8,797 nt of DNA from DASSFZ01 sp035693785 (GTDB lineage Bacteria; Chloroflexota; Anaerolineae; Fen-1058). Both the position numbers and the translations under genes were made by a program. The DNA is taken from contig DASSFZ010000175.1 in NCBI GenBank assembly GCA_035693785.1, positions 1 through 8,797 of the forward strand. The letters are read 5' to 3'. Below are positions 1 through 6,849 of this stretch, in pieces (positions within the stretch are counted from its first letter, which is position 1; each line of letters begins with the position of its first letter). The notes beneath the pieces were generated by a model. It saw nothing but the letters and a program-made list of their open reading frames with translations. It was not told the origin of the DNA and made no database searches.

Positions 1-492
1 GCGGCCACTGGCTACGCCAAGGGCGTGCCGATGGGCGCGGATCTGCCGGCCGCTCCGGCCGGAAAGTCGCCGACGTTCCTGGTCGCCGCGCTGAAGGACC
101 GGTCGAGCGGCAACCTCGATCGCATCCAGATCATCAAGGGATGGGTGGACAAGAGCGGCCAGACCCACGACAAGATTTTCGACGTCGCCTGGGGTGACAA
201 GGATCGCCGTAAGATCGTCAACGGCAAGCTGGCGCCCGTCGGCAACACCGTCGATGTGGCCACCGCGACCTGGACCAACACGATCGGCGATCCGGAGTTG
301 ATCACGGTGTGGACCGATCCGGAGTTCGACCCGTCGGTGCGCGCGTTCTACTACGCGCGCGTGCTGGAGATCCCGACACCGCGCTGGACGGCGTACGACG
401 CGGCGTACTTCAAGGTGAAGATGGATCCGAAAGTGCCGATGACGACACAGGAACGGGCGTTCACGTCGCCGATCTGGTACACGCCGAAGTAG
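1..492 (+). CDS. DUF3604 domain-containing protein, C-terminal part (5' end outside window)
   Basis: The frame is open from base 1 and ends at TAG 490-492, giving the last 163 residues. I recognise it as the C-terminus of the DUF3604 family from blocks such as NLDRIQIIKGWVDKSG, VGNTVDVATATWTN, ELITVWTDPEF, RAFYYARVLEIPTPRW and the terminal TTQERAFTSPIWYTP. Full family members are roughly 600-700 residues, so about three quarters of the gene lies to the left. The biochemical role is not established; these are generally exported proteins, with a suggested metal-dependent hydrolase-like fold (from memory, not shown here). The next gene starts 9 nt downstream on the same strand, so it is probably the first visible gene of a DUF3604-PpiC-HupE operon. 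The internal ATG at 25 lies in mid-domain and is not taken as the start. Confidence 0.88.
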   Translation, partial: AATGYAKGVPMGADLPAAPAGKSPTFLVAALKDRSSGNLDRIQIIKGWVDKSGQTHDKIFDVAWGDKDRRKIVNGKLAPVGNTVDVATATWTNTIGDPELITVWTDPEFDPSVRAFYYARVLEIPTPRWTAYDAAYFKVKMDPKVPMTTQERAFTSPIWYTPK

Positions 493-501
493 CGAGCCGC
501 C

Positions 502-1347
502 ATGGGCATCCGAAGACTTCTCGGGGAACCGATTCTGCACTTCCTGCTGATCGGCGTCGCGCTGTTCGGCGCGCACCGATGGCTGGCGCCCGCCGATTCC
601 GACGGGCACCGCATCGTCATCACCAAGGGCGTGGTCGACGACCTGGTGACGCAGCACGTGGCGGCGAAAGGCCGCGAACCGTCCGGCGCCGAACTGACCG
701 GCCTGATCGCGGCGTATGTGCGCGACGAGATTTTGTATCGGGAAGGCCTGATCCTCGGCCTCGACCGTGACGACATCGTGGTGAAACGGCGGGTGCGCCA
801 GAAGATCGAGGTGATGGCGGAAGAGGAGGCCTCGACCGCGGCGCCGACCGACGCGGATCTCTCCGCGTACCTGCTGGCGAACCAGGGGCGCTTCGCGCAG
901 CCGGCCATCCTGACGTTCGAGCAGGTGTTTCTCGGCCCGTCCCTCTCGGGGCCGAGACTGGTGCAGGCCGTGGCGGTCACGCGTAATGCCGTGCGAAGCG
1001 GCGCCGACGTTCGTGAACTCGGCACGCCGTCGCTGCTGCCGCACCGGAGGACACGGATGCCCGCCGACCTGGTGGCGCGCGACTTCGGCCCGTCGTTTGC
1101 CGAGGAACTGGAAAAGGTGGCGGTTGGCGAATGGGTGGGGCCGGTTGAATCGAGTTTCGGGGCGCACTACGTCCGCGTGACCGAGCGCACGCCGGCCGCG
1201 GCGCCGCCGCTCGCCGACGTGCGCGACCAGGTCCTGCGCGAATGGGAAAGCGAGCGCCGCCAGCGCGCGCGCGCCGACGCCTACGCCAGAATGCGAGGCG
1301 CCTACGAGGTCAGCGTCGATGCGACGCCGTGGACGGAACGGCCATGA
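502..1347 (+). CDS. Membrane-anchored PpiC-type (parvulin) peptidyl-prolyl cis-trans isomerase
   Basis: This 281-residue protein is predicted to catalyse prolyl cis-trans isomerisation and help fold exported proteins. A short N-terminus (RRLLGEP) leads into one hydrophobic segment at about residues 11-25 (ILHFLLIGVALFGAH), consistent with an inner-membrane anchor and a periplasmic body. Residues about 45-110 form a charged helical SurA-like region. The parvulin domain follows, with FAQPAILTFEQVFL (131-144) and the typical closing strand WVGPVESSFGAHYVRV (211-226). The tail (240-270) is helical and rich in charge. The start ATG at 502 lies 9 nt after the DUF3604 stop; the Shine-Dalgarno match is poor. 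The stop TGA (1345-1347) overlaps the ATG of the next gene. The neighbourhood suggests a dedicated folding factor for the DUF3604 protein and/or the HupE-like protein; this is inference. Confidence 0.87.
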   Translation: MGIRRLLGEPILHFLLIGVALFGAHRWLAPADSDGHRIVITKGVVDDLVTQHVAAKGREPSGAELTGLIAAYVRDEILYREGLILGLDRDDIVVKRRVRQKIEVMAEEEASTAAPTDADLSAYLLANQGRFAQPAILTFEQVFLGPSLSGPRLVQAVAVTRNAVRSGADVRELGTPSLLPHRRTRMPADLVARDFGPSFAEELEKVAVGEWVGPVESSFGAHYVRVTERTPAAAPPLADVRDQVLREWESERRQRARADAYARMRGAYEVSVDATPWTERP

Positions 1348-2351
1348 GGAGAGTCCCGCTGCTGCTCGTGGCCATCGCGCTGGTGCTTGGCGCAGCCGCG
1401 CCGGGTCGGGCCGACGAGTTCAAGCCAGGTTACCTGCAGCTCACGCAGGTGGATCGCGAGACGTACGACGTTCTCTGGAAGATCCCGGCGATCGATGAGT
1501 TCACCACCCTCAGGGTGAAGCCGGAGTTCCCTGCAGGAACCGAGACGCTGACGGCGGTGCGCAGCACCTACTCGCGTGGCATCACGGTGCAGCGCTGGCG
1601 GATCCGCGTGACCGAGGGCCTCGATGGGAAGGCCATTGCCTTCACGCAACTGTCGGCAACCCGGATCGATGTGCTGGTGAGGTTGGTGCGCCTGGATGGC
1701 ACCGTGCAGCTCGAGCGCATCCTGCCCGTAAATCCCCGTTTCCTCCCGGCGCCGAGTCCGGGCCAGTGGGAGGTGGTCCGGACCTACACCGTGCTTGGTA
1801 TCGAACACATCCTGTCGGGCTTCGACCATTTGCTGTTCGTCCTCGCCCTGGTGCTGCTGGTGCAGGGAACGCGGCGATTGCTCGCGACCATTACGGCGTT
1901 CACGGCCGCCCACAGCCTCACCCTGGCAGGCGCGACGCTTGGCTGGGTACAGGTGCCGGGGCCGCCGGTGGAGGCCTCGATTGCCTTGAGCATCGCCTTC
2001 GTCGCGTCCGAGATCATCCATGCCCGGCAGGGCCGGCGCAGTATCACCGCGCGGTATCCGTGGGTGGTGGCCTTCACCTTCGGCCTGCTGCACGGGTTCG
2101 GGTTTGCCGGGGCGCTGGCGCAAGTGGGGTTGCCACAGTCGTCCATTCCCATTGCCCTGCTGTTCTTCAATGTCGGCGTGGAGCTCGGGCAGTTGCTGTT
2201 TGTGGGCGTCGTGTGCGGAGCGATTGCGACCGCCGCTGGGTTGATACAGCGTCTTCGCCTGCCGCAACCCTCGTGGCTGTGGCGTCTCCCCCCGTATGCG
2301 ATCGGCGCCCTCGCCAGCTATTGGCTGGTGGTACGCGTGGCGGCGTTCTGA
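1344..2351 (+). CDS. HupE/UreJ-like membrane protein
   Basis: This is a 335-residue protein. A signal peptide (residues 1-23, ending APGRADE) precedes an extracytoplasmic beta-rich domain of about 120 residues (25-145). A membrane domain of about six or seven hydrophobic segments follows. The membrane part carries the HupE/UreJ_2 signature: GIEHILSGFDHLLFVLAL (152-169), FTAAHSLTLAGA (186-197), ASEIIHA (221-227), LLHGFGFAGAL (248-258) and FFNVGVELGQ (274-283). The conserved His, Asp and Glu residues (H155, D161, H162, H190, H226, H250, E280) could bind metal. Classical HupE/UreJ proteins are linked to nickel uptake, but no hydrogenase or urease gene is near, so the ligand is unknown. I chose ATG 1344 because it overlaps the preceding TGA as ATGA and opens the signal peptide directly. 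The frame is open upstream to 1242, but that stretch reads through the isomerase gene and would bury the signal peptide. Confidence 0.86.
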   Translation: MRRVPLLLVAIALVLGAAAPGRADEFKPGYLQLTQVDRETYDVLWKIPAIDEFTTLRVKPEFPAGTETLTAVRSTYSRGITVQRWRIRVTEGLDGKAIAFTQLSATRIDVLVRLVRLDGTVQLERILPVNPRFLPAPSPGQWEVVRTYTVLGIEHILSGFDHLLFVLALVLLVQGTRRLLATITAFTAAHSLTLAGATLGWVQVPGPPVEASIALSIAFVASEIIHARQGRRSITARYPWVVAFTFGLLHGFGFAGALAQVGLPQSSIPIALLFFNVGVELGQLLFVGVVCGAIATAAGLIQRLRLPQPSWLWRLPPYAIGALASYWLVVRVAAF

Positions 2352-2580
2352 CCTCGCGTCGGAGCTTGTCCCGCTGTTGCGCAGGACGTGCGACAGAGAG
2401 TCACTGCCGCGAAACAGGCTGCGGCCGCGAACCGATCGAGGTTCGATTGGGAAGACAAAGTACCAGACGCTCGCGATGTATCAGCTCATTCGACAATCGG
2501 CACCGATCGCCGATCGACAGTTCGAGATCGAGTTTCTCGATTCCTGCGTGGCGGCACCCGAAAGGCGACCGGATCTCAAA
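2352..2580. other. Intergenic stretch after the HupE operon, no gene recognised
   Basis: Open frames exist on both strands, but none encodes a family I recognise and none has a good ribosome binding site. A 6-bp inverted repeat CGAACC/GGTTCG (2428-2433 and 2440-2445, 6-nt loop) lies 76 nt after the HupE stop. A second, ATCGAG/CTCGAT with a 3-nt loop, lies at 2527-2541. Neither is followed by a T-run, so neither is a clear intrinsic terminator. No recognisable promoter precedes the tRNA half-copy that follows. Confidence 0.5.
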
Positions 2581-2619
2581 AGAGAGATGTCCGAGTGGTT
2601 GAAGGAGCACGCTTGGAAA
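2581..2619 (+). pseudogene. Truncated tRNA-Ser(GGA), 5' half only
   Basis: Positions 1-38 of a serine tRNA are readable: acceptor 5' strand (2581-2587), D arm with paired TCC and GGA around GAGTGGTTGAA, anticodon stem 5' strand CACGC, and loop TTGGAAA with anticodon GGA. After the loop only GCG continues the anticodon stem; the next bases (AT) no longer pair, and no variable arm, T arm (GGTTCGAAT-type) or acceptor 3' strand follows. The first base is A where the right-hand copy has G. Bases 2582-2619 are identical to 8760-8797. It is therefore a non-functional half-copy, most simply the left attachment-site remnant of an integration at the anticodon loop. A relic of an old tRNA gene duplication is the alternative. 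Confidence 0.8.
2582..2619 (+). repeat. Left 38-bp direct repeat (half-tRNA, putative att site)
   Basis: This is an exact direct copy of 8760-8797, with starts 6,178 bp apart. The pair encloses the whole MarR/TTT/amidohydrolase block. The true length may be slightly greater, because the right copy is cut by the window end and the left copy continues GCG, as a normal tRNA-Ser anticodon stem would. The identity is seen directly; an att function is inferred. Confidence 0.75.
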
Positions 2620-2764
2620 GCGATTCGCGCCACGTGCATCGCGCAACACCGAAATGCTTCAACGCGTAATCGATTCAAGGACTTCCCGCTACAGGATCCT
2701 CGCTGATGTGACACCGTAAACAGCGGTGTTTGTCGGTGGTTTGAGGCGTTACCTTACACACTTT

Positions 2765-2777
2765 TTACACAATTCTC
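2765..2777 (+). repeat. 13-bp direct repeat TTACACAATTCTC, left copy
   Basis: It is identical to 8619-8631 and lies 146 bp inside the left half-tRNA. A partial copy, TTACACA, is found 11 bp upstream (2754-2760). The placement just inside both ends of the bracketed block would fit arm-type binding sites of a tyrosine recombinase. A single 13-mer match could also be chance in a window of this size. Confidence 0.4.
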
Positions 2778-2848
2778 TTTTGCATCTGCGACCGTACTTG
2801 CTGGTGGTCGTCGGTGTGCTCGATCTCGACGACGGGCGCGTCTGTTCG

Positions 2849-2863
2849 TGGCGCGCAGCGCCA
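2849..2863 (-). terminator. GC-rich hairpin downstream of the amidohydrolase gene, possible weak terminator
   Basis: TGGCGC and GCGCCA form 6-bp arms around a 3-nt loop, 32 nt beyond the amidohydrolase stop codon. No T-run follows on the minus strand, so an intrinsic terminator is only possible; an mRNA-stabilising hairpin is equally compatible. Confidence 0.25.
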
Positions 2864-2894
2864 TCAACGTTCGCGTGCTCCTCAGGCGTCTAGC

Positions 2895-4241
2895 CTAGTT
2901 GTTCGGGATTCCACCCTTGAAGACGAGGTGAACCTTGCTGATGTTGTGAATGTCGGCGAGAGGGTCGGCGTCAAGAACGAGGAGATCGGCGAGCTTGCCG
3001 CGCTCGACTGTCCCCTGCTCGTTGCCGCGGCCAATGGCCCGGGCAGGGTTGATCGTGGCTGCGGCGAGTGCTTCGGCTGTCGTCAAGCCGGCCTCTACGA
3101 GAAGAACCAGCTCCATCTGGCTCGATACGCCAAGAAGCACTCCTGGCACGCCGGTGTCCGTGCCTGCCAGAACAGGAATTCCCGCATCGACGGCGCGTCG
3201 CACATTCGCCTTGGCGTGCCGAAGGTTTTCTGGCGGAAACGTACCGGCCAAGGCGTGGTAGGCTTTCGCCCCTTCCGGCGATTGATACCTCGCGTAGACA
3301 TCCTTCGGGCCACGGCCCCGCGTGTCCATCGCCGCCAGCCTGCGCATCCATGCGGCAACGTCTGAGAAGGCGGTGTACAGCGAAAGCGTCGTCGTGTACG
3401 TGGCGCCATTCTTCTTCATCAGCGTGATGAACTCGTCATCGAGGGGCGCGTCTGTGACAGAGTGGACCAGCCCGTCGGCACCGGCGCGTAGTACTTCCTT
3501 TGCCTGTCGCATTCCGGGCGCATGCACGTACGCCTTCAGGCTGAGGCGATGCGCTTCTTCGATGATGGCGCGCATCACCTCCGGCTGCATCATCGGAACG
3601 GGCGGGCGACCAGTATGGGCCTGGTCGGCGTAAATCAGCTTGATCGCGTCCACGCCGATCGCATGTATCTCGCGGACATTCAGGCGTGCTTCATCTGCGG
3701 ACGCAGGCAAGTAACTCGCGATACGTGGCTGTGACCCGTGACCTGATGCGACAGAGATGGCGCGGCCGACCCCGAAGTAACGGGGAAGCGCGGTATCGTC
3801 GATGGCCGCGCGTCGCAATTCAGCAAATTCCCGGAGATCTACATTCGCGTGGGCAGTTGAGAAGACGGTGGTGAAGCCCCATCCCAGCATCTCCTTCAGA
3901 TTTGCGCGCACATCACGGGCACGCTCTTGTCCCGGTGTGGGCGGGCCTGGCGTGGCCGCACCCGCGTCGAGATGATGGTGCATGTCCACGAGCCCAGGAA
4001 CCAGGAACTTTCCCGTGAGATCCAACACCCGTGCACCAGGGACGTTGAAGCCGGCCGCGCGCTCGATGACGGCAATCCGATCGCCTCGGAGGAGGACAGC
4101 CATGTCGCGCTGAATCGGGCGCCCAGTCATGTCGATCACCGACACATGATTCAACACGGTTTCCCGTGGTGCTGAGTTTTGCGCGGCGAACAGCACCGGG
4201 ACTGTTGCGATCAGGGCGAGCGGAACGAGTCTGATGAACAT
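2895..4241 (-). CDS. Secreted metal-dependent amidohydrolase (imidazolonepropionase/prolidase-like)
   Basis: This is a 448-residue amidohydrolase-superfamily enzyme, predicted to hydrolyse amide or related C-N bonds outside the cytoplasm. A signal peptide spans about residues 1-20 (FIRLVPLALIATVPVLFAA). A small N-terminal beta-sandwich region (28-80) is followed by the TIM barrel. Visible active-site candidates are the HxH pair in VPGLVDMHHHLDAG (H88, H90), K201 in GVDAIKLIYAD, H240 in KAYVHAPG, H260 in ADGLVHSV and D362 in LAGTDTG. The C-terminus has the usual ATINPARAIG and KLADLLVLDADPL blocks. I chose ATG 4241 because GGGAGGTGG lies a few bases upstream and the signal peptide starts there; an upstream in-frame start at 4310 would add 23 unlikely residues. 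It lies 100 nt after tctA on the same strand and may share its transcript. All expected metal ligands are present, so it is probably active; the substrate is unknown. Confidence 0.87.
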   Translation of the reverse strand: MFIRLVPLALIATVPVLFAAQNSAPRETVLNHVSVIDMTGRPIQRDMAVLLRGDRIAVIERAAGFNVPGARVLDLTGKFLVPGLVDMHHHLDAGAATPGPPTPGQERARDVRANLKEMLGWGFTTVFSTAHANVDLREFAELRRAAIDDTALPRYFGVGRAISVASGHGSQPRIASYLPASADEARLNVREIHAIGVDAIKLIYADQAHTGRPPVPMMQPEVMRAIIEEAHRLSLKAYVHAPGMRQAKEVLRAGADGLVHSVTDAPLDDEFITLMKKNGATYTTTLSLYTAFSDVAAWMRRLAAMDTRGRGPKDVYARYQSPEGAKAYHALAGTFPPENLRHAKANVRRAVDAGIPVLAGTDTGVPGVLLGVSSQMELVLLVEAGLTTAEALAAATINPARAIGRGNEQGTVERGKLADLLVLDADPLADIHNISKVHLVFKGGIPNN

Positions 4242-4341
4242 CGACCACCTCCCGATATTTCGCCAGCCTTCACGGCGTACTTCAGAACATATGATCGCGA
4301 TCGGCCACACGAGACGTACCGTAGCTCTCGATCCCCGCCGG
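4242..4341 (-). other. 100-bp gap between tctA and the amidohydrolase gene
   Basis: It contains a 10-bp palindrome GATCGCGATC (4293-4302) and the Shine-Dalgarno sequence of the amidohydrolase (GGGAGG). I see no convincing -35/-10 pair and no T-run hairpin, so read-through from tctA is the default reading. The gap is much wider than the other junctions in the operon, which leaves room for a separate promoter. Confidence 0.45.
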
Positions 4342-5850
4342 CTATTGGACCGGTGTCGGAGTCAACGCGGCGCGTCGACGCCTGATGGCGGGGACGGCCG
4401 TGAGCAGCAACGTCCCAGACGCGATCGCGAGCAGGACGGCACTGATCGGGTGCGTCAAAAACGTCGAGAGCTCGCCGTCGGCGAACACGAGGGCACGCCG
4501 GAAGTTCTCTTCCAGCGGCCGGCTCAGCACGAACCCCAGCAGCAGCGGCGCGGGCTCGAAGCCCCGCGTTCGGAGCAGGTAGCCCGCGGCTCCAAAGCCT
4601 GCGGTAATCGCGACGTCGATCGTGCTGTGATTGATGGCGTACACGCCCGTGCACGACAGCACGATGGTAGTCGGATACAGCAGGCGGTAGGGCACCCGCA
4701 GCAGCCGCGCCCACAGGCCGACCAGCGGCAGGTTCAGGACCAGCAACATCGCGTTGCCGATCCACATGCTGGCAACGAGCCCCCAGAACAACGCCGGCTC
4801 CTTCGCGACAAAGCCCGGTCCGGGCTGGACGCCATGGACGATCAGCGCCCCGAGCAACAGCGCCATCACGGCATTCGACGGCAGACCGAGTGTCAGCAGC
4901 GGGACGAACGACGTTTGCGCGGCGGCGTTGTTCGCGGCTTCGGGTCCGGCGACGCCTTCGATCGCCCCCGATCCGAGCGCGTGGCGCGCAGACACAAGCT
5001 TCTTCTCGACTGCGTACGCTGCGAAGGATGCCAGCAGCGGACCGCCGCCAGGAAGTACCCCCAGTAGAGCCCCGACGGTAGTCCCGCGCAGCGACGAAGC
5101 CACGGCGCGGCGGGCCTCGTGTGCATCCGGCCAGAGCCGATCGATGCGCGTTGACACCGGCCGCCGGTCCTCGGGATCGACGAGCGTCCCGATCGCTTCC
5201 GCGAGGCCGAACATGCCGATCGCCACAGGCATGAGTCCGATGCCATCGTAGAGCTCGGGGATGCCCATGGTGAACCTGGCGCGGCCGGTCGCCACGTCGG
5301 TACCGATCGCCCCAAGCAGCAGACCTGCGACCGTCATGACGATGGCCTTGAGCAACGAGCCCTGAGAGATCAGGATGGCGGCGACCACACCGCAGAGCAT
5401 GAGCGCCGCGTAGTCAGCCGCCTCGAATCGGGCAGCGACGCTCGTTAGCGGCACGGCCAGCGCCGCGATCACCAGCGTCCCGATCGTGCCGCCCACGAAC
5501 GAAGCGACGGCAGCCACCGCCAGCGCCACGCCCGCGCGTCCGCTGCGGGCCATCGCGTGGCCATCCAGGCAGGTGATCGCCGAGGACGCTTCACCCGGGA
5601 GATTGACGAGGATCGCGGTGATCGAGCCGCCGTACTGCGCGCCATAGTAGATGCCGGCGAGCATGATGACCGCCGCCGTCGGGGACAGCGAGAACGTGAA
5701 CGGGAGAAGGAGCGCGATCGTCGTGACGGGTCCCAGGCCCGGCAGCACGCCGATCGCGGTGCCGAGCAGCACGCCGGCCAGACAGGCCCCCAGGTGCTCC
5801 GGCGTGAAGGCCGCGGCGAACCCGAGCGCGAGATGATCGAACCCGACCAC
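4342..5850 (-). CDS. tctA: Tripartite tricarboxylate transporter permease, TctA family
   Basis: This is the large membrane subunit of a TTT system (502 residues, the usual family length). It moves a receptor-delivered carboxylate across the inner membrane. Diagnostic blocks run along the whole protein: GVLPGLGPVTTIALLLP (34-50), GIYYGAQYGGSI (66-77), LVNLPGEASS (81-90), AIGTDVATGRARFTMG (181-196), a second ALLGVLPGGGPLLASF (261-276), GVAGPEAANNAAAQTSFVP (299-317) and LTLGLPSNAVMALLLGAL (319-336). The two internal GVLPG repeats reflect the family's duplicated architecture. I chose GTG at 5850 because it gives the normal N-terminus (VGFDHLALGFAAAFTPEHL) and lies 1 nt after the tctB stop. The frame stays open to 5985, but the added residues are not TctA-like and read through tctB. 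The Shine-Dalgarno match is weak, so translational coupling to tctB is likely. The gene looks intact. Confidence 0.92.
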   Translation of the reverse strand: MVGFDHLALGFAAAFTPEHLGACLAGVLLGTAIGVLPGLGPVTTIALLLPFTFSLSPTAAVIMLAGIYYGAQYGGSITAILVNLPGEASSAITCLDGHAMARSGRAGVALAVAAVASFVGGTIGTLVIAALAVPLTSVAARFEAADYAALMLCGVVAAILISQGSLLKAIVMTVAGLLLGAIGTDVATGRARFTMGIPELYDGIGLMPVAIGMFGLAEAIGTLVDPEDRRPVSTRIDRLWPDAHEARRAVASSLRGTTVGALLGVLPGGGPLLASFAAYAVEKKLVSARHALGSGAIEGVAGPEAANNAAAQTSFVPLLTLGLPSNAVMALLLGALIVHGVQPGPGFVAKEPALFWGLVASMWIGNAMLLVLNLPLVGLWARLLRVPYRLLYPTTIVLSCTGVYAINHSTIDVAITAGFGAAGYLLRTRGFEPAPLLLGFVLSRPLEENFRRALVFADGELSTFLTHPISAVLLAIASGTLLLTAVPAIRRRRAALTPTPVQ

Positions 5851-5851
5851 G

Positions 5852-6097
5852 TCAGAAACCCGGAAAGAGCGTGAACGGCTGATCGAGGAGCCCGACGAAG
5901 AGCAGCGACATCCCGGCGGCCAGGACGGCGGCGAGAAGGAACGCCTCGCGGATGCTGCCGCTCCGGGAACCCAGCGAGGCGACAACGACAGTCGCGGCCA
6001 CTGCGGGAACCAGGCCCGCGTTCTCGATGAGCAGCGCGAACAACAATACGCTGCCGGTGACGCTCAGAACCGGCTGCAGGCCGTGATGCCTGGTCAT
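5852..6097 (-). CDS. Short TctB-like membrane protein (N-terminal half missing)
   Basis: This 81-residue protein has about three hydrophobic segments (roughly 10-25, 26-43 and 52-73) and lies where tctB is expected, 1 nt before tctA. Its sequence matches the second half of TctB proteins (LFALLIENAGLVPA, then a charged turn, then a helix ending SLLFVGLLDQPFTLFPGF). Typical TctB proteins are about 140-160 residues with four or more helices; the first half, with its GPGFFP-type motif, is absent here. The space upstream is taken by a methyltransferase gene. ATG 6097 is preferred because it overlaps the methyltransferase TGA as ATGA; an alternative GTG at 6127 would add only 10 residues and not the missing half. 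It could be a functional mini-TctB or a truncated remnant kept in frame. Family assignment rests mainly on position and on the C-terminal pattern. Confidence 0.68.
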   Translation of the reverse strand: MTRHHGLQPVLSVTGSVLLFALLIENAGLVPAVAATVVVASLGSRSGSIREAFLLAAVLAAGMSLLFVGLLDQPFTLFPGF

Positions 6098-6849
6098 GTC
6101 AGACGCCGCTGCCCCCACGCGGTCCACAAGATCGGCGAGCGCATCTCGAAGTCCTTGTCATCGAGTGTCGCCAGATCGGCTTCGAGCTCGTCGACCGTGA
6201 GTTGCCCGCTCGCGAGAACAGCCGCGCGCAACTGCTCGACGTTGAGGCGCGAAAGCGCTGCGCCGCGGCTGCCGCCGCGCCACACGAACACGCGACCCTC
6301 GGTGTCGACATCCGTGAGGCCGTGGCCCCGAAGCCGGCGCCCGAGCGAACGGCCCAGGCGCTGGTGAACGCCCGCGGCCGCCGTCACCTGGCGCATGACC
6401 GCCGCCGTCTTCGAGATGGCATCGTCAGGCAGGATCTCGAAATCCTCGACGAGTAGCCACCCGCCAGGCTTGAGAGCCGCGATCATGCGGGCGATCGCCG
6501 CGTCCGGATCGACGAGGTGCTCGAGCACGAGCCGGGCGTAGGCAAGATCGAAACTCCCTTCCGGCAGGGAATCGACGAGTACGTCGTGCTCGCGCACGTC
6601 CACGTTCGACGTCCGCATCGCCTGCAGGTGCCGCGTGTCGATGTCGGTGGTGAGCACGCGCCCCTGCGCGCCGACCCGCCCCGACAGCCACCGCGTGATG
6701 GAGCCCAGGCCTCCTCCAACTTCGAGGCACCTCCACCCCGGACCGACGCCTCTCGCGGCGAGATGCCGGATGGTACCGGGATCGAAGACCTCGGCGAGCA
6801 CGGCAAGCCGCGACGCCGCCTGCGGCGCGGCATTATCGAAGACGTACAT
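6094..6849 (-). CDS. Class I SAM-dependent methyltransferase
   Basis: This is a 251-residue protein with a Rossmann-type methyltransferase fold, predicted to transfer a methyl group from S-adenosylmethionine to an unknown small molecule or macromolecule. The N-terminus MYVFDNAAPQ, followed by FDPGTIRHL (22-30), belongs to a recognisable subfamily. SAM-binding motif I is CLEVGGGLGSI (41-51), the acidic end of strand 2 is TTDID (67-71), the post-motif II region is FDLAYARLVLEHL (100-112) and motif III is LKPGGWLLVEDFE (126-138). No signal peptide, so cytoplasmic. The start at 6849 overlaps the end of tctC by 17 nt, and a GGGAGG lies about 11 nt upstream. The stop overlaps the tctB ATG. The gene is complete and sits between tctC and tctB, which is not part of the usual TTT layout. 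Whether it modifies the imported compound is inference. Confidence 0.85.
   Translation of the reverse strand: MYVFDNAAPQAASRLAVLAEVFDPGTIRHLAARGVGPGWRCLEVGGGLGSITRWLSGRVGAQGRVLTTDIDTRHLQAMRTSNVDVREHDVLVDSLPEGSFDLAYARLVLEHLVDPDAAIARMIAALKPGGWLLVEDFEILPDDAISKTAAVMRQVTAAAGVHQRLGRSLGRRLRGHGLTDVDTEGRVFVWRGGSRGAALSRLNVEQLRAAVLASGQLTVDELEADLATLDDKDFEMRSPILWTAWGQRRLT

Larger units (their letters stand above)
2620..2894. other. Non-coding left end of the bracketed block
   Basis: No intact gene is seen. It holds a hairpin ACACCG-TAAACAG-CGGTGT (2711-2729), a TTACACA motif (2754-2760), the 13-bp repeat TTACACAATTCTC (2765-2777) and the hairpin TGGCGC-GCA-GCGCCA (2849-2863). On the + strand, 2798-2890 reads as a short peptide ending at TAG 2891-2893 that resembles the C-terminal strand of SnoaL/epoxide-hydrolase-like proteins (VGVLDLDDGRVCSWR). 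It has no start or upstream domain and could only be a gene remnant. Confidence 0.45.

Noticed and set aside
351..1025. Minus-strand open frame opposite the DUF3604 end and the isomerase gene
   Set aside because: No family signature; both overlapping + strand genes are recognisable.
1302..2267. Minus-strand open frame (321 residues) opposite the HupE-like gene
   Set aside because: It has a low-complexity composition with no recognisable domain, while the + strand reading has clear membrane-protein motifs.
2440..2448. T-arm-like GGTTCGATT, considered as the 3' half of a tRNA
   Set aside because: No acceptor 3' strand, CCA or variable arm surrounds it, and it lies upstream of the tRNA 5' half rather than downstream.
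2428..2541. Hairpins after the HupE-like gene as intrinsic terminators
   Set aside because: Stems are only 6 bp and no T-run follows on the + strand.
2296..2706. + strand open frame (136 residues) running across the half-tRNA
   Set aside because: It starts inside the HupE-like gene and translates through the tRNA half-copy; no domain or ribosome binding site is seen.
4234..5067. Long + strand open frame (277 residues) opposite tctA
   Set aside because: It lies antisense to the well-supported TctA and amidohydrolase genes, is very rich in Arg, Gln and Asp, and matches no family; it is a GC-rich antisense shadow.
5850..5985. Upstream extension of tctA to 5985
   Set aside because: The extra 45 residues are Ser/Arg/Pro-rich and read through tctB; the GTG at 5850 gives the normal TctA N-terminus.
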